A DNA stretch of 64,000 bases from Vigna angularis (Eukaryota; Streptophyta; Magnoliopsida; Fabales; Fabaceae): positions 8,837,001-8,901,000 of the forward strand of contig NC_068976.1 in the NCBI RefSeq assembly GCF_016808095.1. The letters run 5' to 3'. Of the stretch, positions 35,086-46,550 are shown piece by piece (within the stretch, counting starts at the first letter, position 1; each line of letters opens with the position of its first letter). The notes under the pieces are model-generated. The model saw only the letters and a list, made by a program, of their open reading frames with translations. It did not search any database and was not told the DNA's origin. The position numbers and the translations under genes were made by a program.

Positions 35086-35510
35086 TTGAGTAACCGAGGT
35101 ATAAGCTCCAATTCATATTTTAAACCAAACCTTTCATTTGCGTCGTCTTCTTCCTCTACGTATGCGTTCTTCCTCTTCGTGTCCACCACCACCACCACCA
35201 CTGCCACTCCTTGGCTCGCCACGCCGCCACCGCTGTGCTGCTTGGTCTCACCGGCCTCCTTCTTATCACTGTTCGCGGAAGGCCCTGCTCGTTGTCATTT
35301 TTGGATGCGCCTCCTCCGTTCGCCGTCGCGCCATTGGTGCCCGCCGCTTTTGCCTCCGCCACTGCTGCCTCCGTCGGTGCTGCCTCCGAAGCTGTTTCAA
35401 TCTTGCTACCTGCATTGAGGTTGGTTGATTGTGTTCTTGCTAATAATAATTGGTGGAGGCAGAAGCTCATATATAAATTTTATGTTTGGGTTTTTTTCAT
35501 TTGGTAATGT
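35086..35510. other. GC-rich segment inside the outer CACTA element
   Basis: A C-rich run (CCACCACCACCACC and GCCGCC codons) is open in several frames on both strands. The analogous position in copies A (32880-33100) and inner (37770-38060) is also GC-rich with CTTCTTC and GTCGCC phrases. It may be the leader or first exon of the family's own gene or captured DNA. There is no domain support for translation. Confidence 0.4.
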
Positions 35511-36079
35511 TTGGGTAGTCTTCATTTGCTGTGTTTGATAATAAAATTGATGCCTGCTTGGAATTTTGGTAGTTTTCCTTTGTTAGTTTTTTCGGCAGTT
35601 TGTGTATTGGGGGTTTGGGAGTTGAATTAAGACATAAAGAACATAAACAATTGATAGGGAAAAACGGTGAAATCTTAATTATATATTTAGAAATGTACAG
35701 TGTAGTGATTGACACGTTGAATTGTAGCATTGTTACCTAATAAAATTTAAGCTGAGTTGTTTTTTTGAACAAACTTTGAAGGCTGGGAATTTGGGATGAT
35801 TAATTGGTGTTAAGCCAAACACTTAGAGTGATTGAAAATGTATTTAGGTTTTTATTTATTTTTGAATTTAAAAAGAAGAATAAGTCTTTTAGAAGAAAGG
35901 AATTCAAAGAATGGAAGTGAAGTTAGTTAAAAAAGTAAAGACTGAGTATTTTTCAAGGAATTGATTCAAAGAGTGTAACTCAAGGTAGTTAACAAAATAT
36001 AAGACATAAAAAAATAACAAGATAGATAGATTTTGAGACCAATTGACGTTATTTACTCTTGGTTGAATATATTGTTTGC

Positions 36080-36245
36080 TTGAATATATTGCATGTTGCA
36101 TATGTAATTATTTGTTTGCTTGAATATATATTGTTGTTGTGATTTAGCCTTAGTTTCCCGTTTGAGATTCAATACAAAAATTATTTACTATCTCCAGATT
36201 TTTTGAACAAACGTACTTTTTACAAATGAAAATAGAGGAGATGGT
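36080..36245 (+). repeat. Direct repeat shared by outer and inner CACTA copies (first copy)
   Basis: Nearly identical to about 39085-39250: GAATATATTGCATGTTG, ATATGTAATTATTTGTTTGC, AGCCTTAGTTTCCCGTTTGA and TTTTTTGAACAAACGTACT appear in the same order in both. It is the clearest sign that the two nested elements are of one family. Confidence 0.9.
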
Positions 36246-36629
36246 AATAATAATTTACAAGTATTGAATCTTGAATTGTCCGGTTGGACAGTTTAAGAAG
36301 AGTAATAACTTTTCCATAGTTTATTATAACATATCAATTTTAATATACATGTCTTAAATTTCATGAAAATTTGCCGTTGTGTTTTGTATTGATCTTCGGG
36401 TGCATATTTGATTGTGATTTATAATCACTTTCATTTCGTGTAACCTGAAGACCAATGCGAAATGCTGGCAAAATTTCGTGAAATTTAAGATATGTTGTTT
36501 AAAATTGATATGTTTAATAAACTAAAAAAAGTGAATCTTCTTGAATGGGATAGGGTCACACCTTGAATACAAACACGATCAAAGTGATCATTCAAGATTA
36601 TTGAAATTGTGTAAACAATTTCAGTAAAC

Positions 36630-36989
36630 ATGCATACGGATAGAGGGTGGATTAATTTACCACGCATCAGCACTGAGTACGAGAGAGGGGTAGAAGAATT
36701 TATAGAGTTTGCGCAACGTAATGCAAGTACAAGTGGTGATGATGAAGTCAAGTTCAGATGTCCCTGTGTGAACTGTTTGAATGGGAGGAAGTTGAACGCA
36801 ACTGATATTAGGGAACATCTTATCTATGATGGTTTCATACGAAGTTATACAACATGGATATGGCACGGCAAATTAACAGACTTTCCAAGTGTCTCTCCAA
36901 CTGAAAATGTTTATGATTCCACAAATTTGTGTCAGGTTGGCGAACTAATCCATCAAATCCACCTTACCACTCTTAACAAAAACTTTTAG
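36630..36989 (+). pseudogene. CACTA transposase N-terminus (transposase-associated domain), truncated
   Basis: An open frame of 119 residues from ATG 36630. The part up to about residue 92 has the transposase-associated domain of TNP2-type CACTA proteins: RGWINLPRISTEYERGVEEF, FRCPCVNCLNGRKL with its CxxC-type cysteines, IREHLIYDGF and YTTWIWHGK. The frame then runs into unrelated DNA (LTTLNKNF*), and no TNP2 catalytic region follows, because the inner element starts at 37206. It lies inside the outer element and is probably the remnant of its transposase gene. Confidence 0.8.
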
Positions 36990-37147
36990 AAGATAGAACT
37001 TTTAAGACTATCTCAAATAAAATCGAAGTCATACAATTCTTATAAATTATACTTTTATGTTAATAAAAATAATTAAGTTACTTTAATTGACTCTATATTT
37101 TCTAATAATGGATTTTTCTAGCTTTAACTTTTAAATTAGTTTAATTC

Positions 37148-37205
<58 letters not shown>
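36990..37205. other. AT-rich spacer with a (TA)n run
   Basis: A TA microsatellite at 37152-37200 ends in ACACAC directly before the inner CACTA element. Confidence 0.8.
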
Positions 37206-37208
<3 letters not shown>

Positions 37209-39084
37209 TAGTATTTGCTTTTAAACTCGCACAATATACCTCATTTTACACCAAACCGATGTCTATCAAAAAGCAGTGACAGATTTGTAATTAAGGCGAC
37301 CTTATAGGCCTTGGTTGCATACACAACCGAAGCATAACGGAGATACCACCTCGGTTGCATGCAGAACCGGTGCCTAAAACCACCTACCCGCCAGACTTTT
37401 GGGCTGACAACTTTATGAAAAGGTGATACTACCTCGGTTTCATGAAGAACCGAGGCATAAATCCTCTGAACCCGCCAGACTTTTGGGCTGACAACTTTAT
37501 GAAAAGGTCATACTACCTCGGTTCCCCTCAAAACCGAGGCATAAAGCCTTTGCCACCTCTACACCGTATGACTTTTTGAAGACTTTTTGAAGCTTCAATT
37601 CGTTTTGTCCAAGAGCTACGACCTCAGATTCTTTAGACCCGGTGACAAAAGTTAATTCGGCTTCGGTTCCTTTTCTGACCGAGGCATATAGTGTTCTATT
37701 GCTTCGGGTGTTTTGGACAACTGATGTAGTATCGTTTATTAAGTTCAAAATTTTCAGCTCATTTCATTTCTTCTGGCGCTGCTTCTTCTTCTTTCTCTTC
37801 GCATGATATAAGCTTCCTTGCTTCTTCGTTGCTTCTTCGTGATGCTGCTTTGTCTTTGCCGCCACCACTGTTGTTCTCCCCAAGGGCTGCCTCCATCAGC
37901 GTCGTCGCCGCGAGTCCTTCGTTTTATTTGTGTCGCCTTCGTTGTCGCCGCTTCGCTGCAATTTTTTCAGTTTTTGGTGTTGCCTTCGTCCCTGTCGTTC
38001 TCACCTTCGTAGTCGTTGCTTTCGTCGCCCCCACTGTCATCGTCGTAGTGCTGCCCATCACGGTAAGTTTTTCAAATGTCTTTGATATTTGAGTTGGTAT
38101 ATTGGTTGAAACTATTCAAGTGTCTCTACTATCTGCGTTTTTCTTCATATTTTGTTTTGTGTGTGATTGTAAAGTCTTGAATTTTGTTTTGTATGTGATT
38201 GTAAAGTCTTGAAGCTGGGTTCCTGTTTCTGAACTCAAGCAGGTGACAGTGGCGTGTGTTCTAATACTAGAAAAGGTTGCAGAATTGTGTGCGTTTCTTT
38301 TTGGAGTGAACACTATTTGAATGATGAATGGGGCGATTTATGTTATGGAACCAGAAAGTTAGAAGTGTTATCGATTGTTGTGTTTGTTATTATGGATTGG
38401 ATGGAAGATAGTAGGACACAAGGTTTGCAAATAATAAGGAATTAATCATGAATCAGTTTTTAAAATTATTATGGAAACATAAGTAGGTCTGTTTTCTTGT
38501 AAATTATGTAAATGTACTTATTCAAAGGAATTTTGAAATAATATGGAAAGTCATACTCAAAAGAAATGACCTTCTGGCAGATGAAGTTTTGGTTCAAAAT
38601 TGTTTTGTATGAATCTAACCTAACATTAACTAAACCCTTTGCTCACAGCGTAGGAAGACTTTTATCCGTTCAGTAGGAAGAGATGACAACATTGTCGGAT
38701 ATAGGGTATTCAATTAGCTGGATAAATTAATCAAGTTGTTAATAATATGTAATTGGCAAAATCAATCCTCCACAGTTTAACTTTTGAACAAATTTAAGAT
38801 GAGATAAGTAAGGCACTAAAATTACTTTTCAACAATATAACCCTTTATTTAATCTAAATTAAATTACTATATATGTTGTGTGTCTAATAATAGATGCATT
38901 AAAGAAAAAAGATTGGTGAACATCTTATTTGTTCTAAACATCTAGAGAGAATTAGCAAGGAATGAAGAAAAAAAGATAATTCATAAACATGACTAACAAA
39001 TAATGAAATGATAAAAAAAGAAATCAAGTATGTTAATAAGTTCTTATAACTATCGGTGTATTATTCTTACTTGTTGTTTGCTTC

Positions 39085-39250
39085 AATATATTGTTTATTT
39101 AAATATATTGCATGTTGTATATGTAATTATTTGTTTGCTTGAATATATATTGTTGTTGACAATTAGCCTTAGTTTCCCGTTTGAGATTCAATACAAAAAT
39201 TATTTATTATCTCCAGATTTTTTGAACAAACGTACTAATTTACAAATGAA
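39085..39250 (+). repeat. Direct repeat shared by outer and inner CACTA copies (second copy)
   Basis: Second copy of 36080-36245. The shared order of blocks continues upstream through GC-rich DNA at a similar distance from the element's left end. Confidence 0.9.
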
Positions 39251-39395
39251 TAGACGAGATCGTAATACTCCTACTATATACTTCTCAATTTTAGTATTTA
39301 CTTCTTATTCACGTCATAACATAAGCATTTTTTCATGTAACAGTAGACAAGTCAAGAGGGAAGTCCTACACCGAAGAAGACTCATTTATCTAAGG

Positions 39396-40325
39396 ACGAC
39401 CCTCTTGGTGCATTAGACGAGCTTGCTAACATCATTTCAAATGTGTCGATGAGTGTACACTAGGATTCTACTACATTTGGAAGAGAAGCTAAAATCTCAT
39501 TGTACTTGCATCAGTAAGATATTAGGGAGCTTGTGTCGGGGAGAGAAGAAATTAATATTACACTCATTCAGCTGTGGATGATGTAAGTTTTTGAGAACTT
39601 TTTTATATAATTCTTTTTTATCAAGTTACTTGTATCATATAATTTCTTCATTTCAGGTATATGTTTGATGTTAGTAACAAGAAGGGGTTCAACGATGTAT
39701 ATGGGTTCATTGACCCCTCTATGACTCATGAAAGAAATAAATTTGATGATATCCAAACATACATCATGAGCTGCTTTGGAATAGGGAAGGAGATATATTT
39801 TATCCCTTATATACTTGGGTAAGTGAACTTTGTTAACTTTAAAGTTTCATTTATTAATTTTGGTATATGACAATTAAGTTATTACCAATTTCAGGCGTCA
39901 TTGGCAGCTACTTATGATCTCTATACCGGAGAACACTATTGTCTAGTTTTGTTCATTTCACAAGTCTCCTCCCAGCCCTCTCAAACATGTAGTAGATTGG
40001 TAAGAACCTCAATGTTTCAACTTTCTTTGTTATATAAATGTATGCTAAAGCAATTTTTTTTAATAGTTCCCTTGCAACACATATGATGTTATCTGGGAGA
40101 TCTACTACTACAGCTAAAAAGCTTGCATGGGTTGCCCTTAAGGTTTGGTATTTTAGTCCATACTTTGTTACATTTTGTTCCATTCCAATGATGTTACTTA
40201 ACATTTTATAATAATGATGATATATTGTAGTGTAATAGACAAACAAAGTCATATGAATGTGGTTACTACGTTATGTTTTGGATGATGATCATTATTCATG
40301 CACATTACACCAGTGGATGGTAAAC
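39396..40325 (+). pseudogene. Ulp1-type (C48) cysteine protease remnant in the CACTA element
   Basis: Coding blocks join over GT-AG introns. A block ends at 39582 (TLIQLWMM); 39657-39818 continues YMFDVSNKKGFNDVYGFIDP...YFIPYILG; 39895-39999 gives RHWQLLMISIPENTIV, then a stop, then FCSFHKSPPSPLKHVVDW. Around 40230-40322 lies RQTKSYECGYYVMFWMM. These are the Ulp1 hallmarks: the catalytic His in HW, and the Gln...Cys-Gly of the QxxxxxCG active site. Stops at 39943-39945 and in the 39450 and 40115 region break it. Plant CACTA elements often carry such a second ORF; family enzymes cleave SUMO-like conjugates, but the role in transposition is not established. Confidence 0.8.
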
Positions 40326-40886
40326 GGTAATATTTAGGTTTGAATTTTATTTTCACTATAGTTTAGATTTCATATACACTAATTGAAATCATTGTGTTTT
40401 ATGCAGAGATTCAATATGACTGCTCCAATTCTAGAGAAATCACTTAAACTCGTGAGGAAAGCACTGGATAAATATGTAATTCAATTATATAATAGTATGT
40501 AGTAGATATTAGGATATAGTAAGTTCTAAGTTTATGTTTCTAAGTTGTTTTATTCTTTTGTACATTATTATTAGTTTAACTTTGTACATTGCATTGATTT
40601 ATGCTTCAAAGTTGATTTATGAGTACATTGGATTCATTTATGCTTCTAAGAAGTTGATTTATGATTACATTGAATGTATTTATGTTTTAATATAATTTTC
40701 ATTCAAAATATACGTTTCTGGATTATTCTAGACTATTCTGGCTGTAAAATTATATGCAGGTCTGTTTCTGCAGTTGGGAATGTAGCAGAAACATACTTGA
40801 TTTAAAAAAAAAAGGAGAATATGCCTCGATTAAGGTCACAATCGAAGCAGAAAGGCTGGTGGATGAAAAAAAACAAAAAAGGACTC

Positions 40887-40920
40887 TACTGCCTCGGTTA
40901 AGGTTCCAACCGAGGCAGTA
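40887..40920. repeat. Perfect hairpin of the CACTA subterminal repeat
   Basis: TACTGCCTCGGTT and AACCGAGGCAGTA are perfect 13-base inverted arms around an 8-base loop. This is the cleanest of the many such palindromes in 40820-41110. Confidence 0.9.
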
Positions 40921-41312
40921 GAGGGGGACATACAGCCTCGGTTCAAAGGGAACGGAGGCATAAAGTCCTGCGAAAAAAAATTAAAAAATTAAAACATTTA
41001 CTGCTTCGGTTAAGTTTGAACCGAGGTAAAATCCTACCCTTTTATGCCTCGGTTCATACCCGAGACAAAAAGTAGTAGAATTTTTGCCTCGCTTGGATAT
41101 GCTTCGGTTCAGGAATCGCTGCCTATTAGCGAAAATAACCACTGTCATTTCCCCTGACTACACTAGTGATACCCCCTTAGGCATCGGTTCGCACTGAACC
41201 GAGGCATATAGTGTCGCCAGAGTTACGAAATTGCCACCGCATTTTTATACACTTCGAATTTTTTGAAACCGAAGCGTAATGTGCGAGTTAAAAAACTGTT
41301 TATTTACTAGTG

Positions 41313-41510
41313 CTACAATGAAGCGAATGTCCAGAATGTTACAAACGATTATCTCTTACCAAGATGTGACCAAGGGAACTGTAGCATGGGATCATACGAA
41401 TAAGCTCCTTTAGATAGCTAATGCATCCCTTGACGAACATTCAACAACCAGGAGATGTGGGAGGAATGTACGTGGAAAACGATCATTGTCGTCTAGATAA
41501 AATTATATTT
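41313..41510 (+). other. Short coding-like remnant, unidentified
   Basis: On the plus strand one frame reads through ISYQDVTKGTVAWDHTNKLL, a stop, then IANASLDEHSTTRRCGRNVR to a stop near 41500. The even codon pattern suggests former coding DNA, perhaps the end of a transposon ORF. I recognise no family. Confidence 0.3.
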
Positions 41511-41899
41511 TATTATGTATTTTTTTAGGACTATATATTTCATAATTTGATTGAATGATGTTTTTATTTCATAAACTTTACTTATCATCTTTTGACATTG
41601 TTACCTATTTTTTCATTTACAAGTACTTGTAGTGCTTATGGAGAGGATACGATATTTATATGCTTGAGAGTCAAAGGATATGTACTTAATTAACAACAAC
41701 CATTAGTGTCTTTTTACATATCTTGACACATAATATAAATATCCTGAGTCACCTAATTCAATATAAGATGTAGTTACGTCCATCAACTGTGCAAATGCTT
41801 GCATCCTCATAGTATAAATAGATGATCATGCTCGCGCCTCAGGATAACAATGGGTTGAGGATATGATATCCACTATGAGCAAAAGACAACCTTCTTATT

Positions 41900-43870
41900 G
41901 GTGAACCTGTATTATAAATATTAGAATAGTTAAGTGAATGATAAGTAATTTTAAAATAAAAGCAAAGAATAATAAAATTACCTACACAAAATAACATCCA
42001 TTAATGTGTCCTTTACAAATAAAGCGATGTTGTATTATATTAGAAGGTGGTCTGGTACGTAATGGGAAGATAGTATAATTTTGATAATATGACATATGGA
42101 CTAAGATCACATTATATCGATTAGCAATTGCATAGTTAATGTTTGGTATAGTTATCCACTTCTTCATGTTAGCCTATAAGAAATAAAAGAAATTGTTACT
42201 AAAGATAAATAAAAGAAATAATAAACTACATAAAAAGGGAAACATGTACCGCTAATTAGGACTGGACTAACAAAAACATCCTCAGTTATTCTAGTCGATC
42301 ATAGCATTCTACTAGTCTTGCGTATTCATCACGTCATTGACTGAGTTCTTTGCACAGATCATGTATGATAAGGGGTCATGAATCTTCTCTAAGGCTATGA
42401 CGCAACAATGCATCTATACCCACAATGAATATCAACCACAACATCAACAACATTGACAATGAATGGGTGACAAATAGGATGAAACTGGTCTATCATGGGA
42501 ACTATCCTTCTTTGCACTGAATTTGCCTTTGATTGTAATTTATTTTTCCCATATAATGATTCATTTGTTGAATGGAAGGTGTCAACATGCTCAAAATATG
42601 ATGGCTCTTGCTTTGTAGAACTTTATGTCGTTGAAGTTTAGTTTTTTGTGCATCCTTTGTCTTCACTTTATGTAATGGAAGGACCATTATGTCATTGCAA
42701 GACAAGCAATGTCAAGTAACTTCTTCTTGATTGTGACTTTACCTCCAATATCAACCTCATTGAATCATTCTTGAACCATTTTAAGTTCACGTTTAGTGGA
42801 TAACTCGAGTTTGGTTTCATTTAATTCAACATTTGAGAAACTTAATCTCCTTCACATTATATGAATTTCACCCGAAGGGATCATCCTAGGTCATAGCGTG
42901 CTAATTCACAAGCAAATAGGAGATCGAACGTTCATCTCAATATGCATCCACACTTTGATGTATCCAATCCTATCTGCTGCACTCGTTCCAATTCCTCAGC
43001 AATGAGATCCAATGCATATCGAGATACACATCCAATAAGTCTTTTATATTTGATTCCTTTAAAAGGTTCACTCGTGAGCAAGAGACTTTTTTCAAAGGAC
43101 GCCTTAATCTTGTTGTGTTGTAGGATAACAACATTATGAATAACATCCTAACAAGAACAAAGATCTCACATACTACTACCCAAAACTTTCTTTAGGCTCC
43201 AATGAGCAGACTCAACCCTAAAAGAAAAACATCAACAATGTAAAAAAATATTTATCAAACACAACTAAGTAAAATAACATTAAAACATAACTATTTATGG
43301 TTGTGTTCCCTAAATGCATTACTCTATTCGTCCAAGCCTTTAAAAAGTATGTATTGCATGGAATAATCCAAATATGATTGACATATTCGAAGAATAAAGG
43401 CCATGAACTGGAGGCGTACTGAAGACGATTCACATAGTCACCAAACATGGTCTGATCAACATAATTCATCACATTTTCCCATGCCTTCATCAACACATCC
43501 CAAGCCTCAACAGAATCAACTAACATTTTTCATTTTGCTTTAACATTTTTAAGGATGTGGAACCGACATAACATATCATATGACTCAGGGAATACATTTG
43601 CAATAACATTCATTAAAGCTAAGTCTCGATCACTCACAATGACTTTAGGATCGTCCTTAGATGTAAAAATAAACCTCTTAGCCTTTCCAAAGCCTAAGTA
43701 AAATTATTTTGCCTTTCACTTGACAAGAATGCAAATGCAGTTGAGAAGGTTAACCTCGTAGACGTCATGCCGACAATCCTAAGCAACGAAAGACTATATT
43801 TATTTGTTTTGTATGTTGAATCCATCATCAATACAATATTAAATGCGTTTAACAATTTTACCATATCAAG
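41900..43870 (-). pseudogene. Mutator-family transposase fused to an OTU-like domain, heavily decayed
   Basis: On the minus strand, in changing frames: a first catalytic-Asp motif MDSTYKTNKYSLSLLRIVG (near 43800) followed by FSTAFAFLSSE, the second motif VIVSDRDLALMNVIANVFPE (near 43640), then MLVDSVEAWDVLMKAWENVM, then HIWIIPCNTYFLKAWTNRVM and HLGNTT (43300). Next come HNVVILQHNKIKASFEKSLL, ALDLIAEELERVQQIG and CGCILR (a decayed SWIM finger, near 42950). Further on, DVVVDIHCGYRCIVA (about 42420) and MKKWITIPNINYAIANRYNV with FPLRTRPPSN (42160-42040) match an OTU cysteine-protease fold with its Cys. Legume genomes hold many such FAR1-like MULE-OTU proteins. There are multiple frameshifts and stops. 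Ends and TIRs were not found. Confidence 0.75.
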
Positions 43871-46100
43871 ATGTGTTCAAAAGAGATCACTAACAACCTC
43901 TGATTCGTTGACAAATAGTATATAAATTATAATAGATAAAATTAAGAAAACAAATAGTATAGAAATATGATTTTTAGGACAAATCAGTTTAAAAATATAA
44001 AAAAATACATAAAAAAGCAAAATAACTTTCTTATACACGTGGGAATAAAATAAATATGAATAAAAACACAAAAAATAGTATAGAAATATATTTTCGTTAT
44101 AGGACAAATCAGTTTGAAAATAAAAGAAGTGAATAGAAAAGTAAAATAGTATAAAAAAATCCCAACTTTTGAATATAGAAAAATAGTATGTAAATTAATA
44201 ATGTCAAATGATAAAATCCCAACTTTTGAAACACTTTTCAAAAACAAAATTAGTATAGAAAAATATAATTAATACCTTAAATATAAGTTATTTTTTAATG
44301 AAAAATAGGTAAGAAAAAAAGTTTTAATGATGATTAAAATATGTTTAAGAACACACATTAAAATAATATGACCTTTAAGATATTGATATTTGATATGAGG
44401 ATTTTAAATTTAAGAAACTAATAATACTATTTAACAATTAAAATAATAATTTATTAGATATTAAATTATAACGTTAAAATATATTTATATTTTTATGGAA
44501 AATCAATTTAAAACGAAATTAAATGGTTAAAATAGTGAAATATGAAAGGCTATTTTTCATTCAAGAAAACCATTTGTATTAGTAATAAATGTATATTATT
44601 TTTTAAATAATATTTTTTTAGGATATAAAAGTAAAATATATTTTTTAAATTTAATTTTATTAACTGATCAATAATTAAAAATCATAAAAGAATAAAATAA
44701 AAAAATATTATAAAAAAGAAATAATACTTTAAATATAAGTTACATTTTAATAATTTATTAAATGAGTAAGTAATTATAAATTATAAAAAATAAAATTAAG
44801 AATGGAAAAAATTATATAAAAATATATTTTCTATTTTTGGATAAATCAGTTTTAAAATAAAAAAGTAAAATAATTTTCTTGGACATTTGGTAGGAAAGTA
44901 AATATAAATAGAAAAATAAGTTAACAATGTGAAATGAGTAAAATTATAACTGTAAAAAAATTTATAGAAATATATTATATTATATTTAATCATATTATAT
45001 TATATTATAACAAACAAACTTTTGCAGAAAAATATTAAATTTGAAAGATATTAAAAGAATTAATGAATTAAAAGAATATTTAAATCTGAAGCGCCATAAT
45101 ACTATCTTTATTTAGTTTATAATTATTTTTTGAACTCGTTCTTTCATGAAAGAAAATTTTATATTTATTTGGTATGAATATGAGTATGAATAATTTTTGA
45201 ACTATGGTTACGTTTCTATTATCATTTCCATCGTGTCAAATTAAATGGTATGTTATTAATTATAGTTAACCAAGTAGTTTTATATCTCACATTTGAATAC
45301 TTTTATGTTTTTTTATATTTTTTTTTATTATTTTTTTTCACATATAATTATTTAACTTTCAATTTCAAATGTTTAATTACATAGACTTTCATTTAGCAAA
45401 TAATATAAAAAACTTATTTCTTTTTTTATTTTCTTTTATATTTAAATTTTGTTTCGTATGAAAATTTTTGTTTTTTAAATTAATTTTCATTATCTTTTAA
45501 TAGTATGGTTACTTTGAAATGTGAAAAATTATTTTTAGATTTTTAAGATACTTTTTATTTTATTACAATCTTAATTATACATTTGTTTTCATTTGTACTG
45601 TTCATTTCAACATTTTTATTGTTTTTTATTTTTATAACATAAAATACTGATTTAATGATTTTTATATAATTATTTTTATTTTTTAACTTATTTTATAATT
45701 AAATTTTAATTATTATTAGTTTAATTTTGTTGTGTTGATCAATTAACATAATTTTTATTAGTGTTTAAAATAGAAAATAATTAAAATTTAGAAAAAGAAA
45801 AAGTAAAGAGACCACTATGAGATATTTAAACTTTAGATACTTGTCTTTTTAAAATTAAAAAAAAATACTTTTTAATTTTATTTAATACTATAATTTAATT
45901 TATATATAATTATAATTTCTTTTTAAATTTTTATATTAAAAACATAAAAATACATTCTTTTTTATTAAATATTTGATAATATAATATTATTTATTGTGAT
46001 TTTTTATTTTTTTATAAAAATAATTAATTCAAAATATTATATCTGTCCAGTGAGGATAATTTTTTCCTCTAAAAATAGATATGGAACAATGAAGTCGCCT
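43871..46100. other. Very AT-rich desert with diverged ~125-bp repeats
   Basis: No gene. The phrase TAGTATAGAAATATGATTTT followed by GGACAAATCAGTTTRAAAAT appears at about 43955, 44070 and (diverged) 44815, each followed by a TAAAATAACTTTCTT-like phrase. The rest is A/T runs. Confidence 0.6.
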
Positions 46101-46310
46101 TCTTCCTTACTATCTGTAATTATTTCTAATTAAATAATTGGACAATAAAGTTGTTTAATCACCTCACACTCTATTCTTTCTTAATTTAATTTCCTTAGTT
46201 TCGAAAGGCAGGTGGTATGCTAGGATGACCTATGCAACTGCAGGTGGGAATCGTTGATTCAAAAGGTGGTCGGCAAAAGCAACGGCATCAGGTGCGATCG
46301 CATCTCAGCG

Positions 46311-46320
46311 GACACGTGGC
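46311..46320. promoter_or_regulatory. G-box/ABRE-like element upstream of the TOL gene
   Basis: GACACGTGGC holds the CACGTG core with ABRE-type flanks, 231 bases upstream of the ATG. Such sites bind bZIP and bHLH factors. The position suits a promoter element; activity is not shown. Confidence 0.45.
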
Positions 46321-46550
46321 AAGTTCTCATAAGGGCAATGTTAAATTGTTCCCCTCAAAAGTTCCAATTCTAACCCCAACCAAACCTTTCCTCAACGGAA
46401 TCCACTAAACTCGCAATCTTAGTCTTCTTTAGAGAGAGAAAGACAGAGAGGCCGGAACCATTCTCCGATCGCGCCGGTGGTTCGGTTTATGGTCATCGGA
46501 GGATCACTGATCTTGTTTGGGTTTCGAATCGTCTTTGTCGGCGACCGGAG

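Larger units (their letters stand above)
37206..41168. mobile_element. CACTA element of the CCTCGGTT family, inner copy (4.0 kb)
   Basis: The left end is CACTAGTATTTGCTTTTAAA. The right end, on the minus strand, is CACTAGTGTAGTCAGGGGAA, which aligns with copy A's right end through GACA and GCTCATAG/GCTAATAG. Many CCTCGGTT...AACCGAGG hairpins lie at both ends (37300-37700 and 40820-41110). At 37387 and 37471 an 84-base tandem unit starts CCCGCCAGACTTTTGGGCTG. The interior carries an Ulp1-protease remnant. Flanking triplets ACA and ATA do not match. Confidence 0.65.
34698..41312. mobile_element. Larger CACTA element of the CCTCGGTT family (outer), with a nested relative
   Basis: The left end is CACTAATACAAATTTCGGTT and the right end, on the minus strand, CACTAGTAAATAAACAGTTT. 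Both continue with TTTTAA.TGCGC.ATA-like and ACGCTTC.G phrases, so they pair. Within it, at 37206-41168, is a second element of the same family. Another possible end (AACTAGTG at 35053-35059) suggests a further small 362-bp derivative, 34698-35059. No matching triplets flank the outer ends, so the borders are the best reading rather than proven. Confidence 0.55.

Noticed and set aside
35086..35507. Four overlapping frames on both strands with Pro/Ala/Ser-rich products
   Set aside because: Same reason: repeated CCACCA and GCCGCC triplets, without domain support, so listed only as a GC-rich segment.
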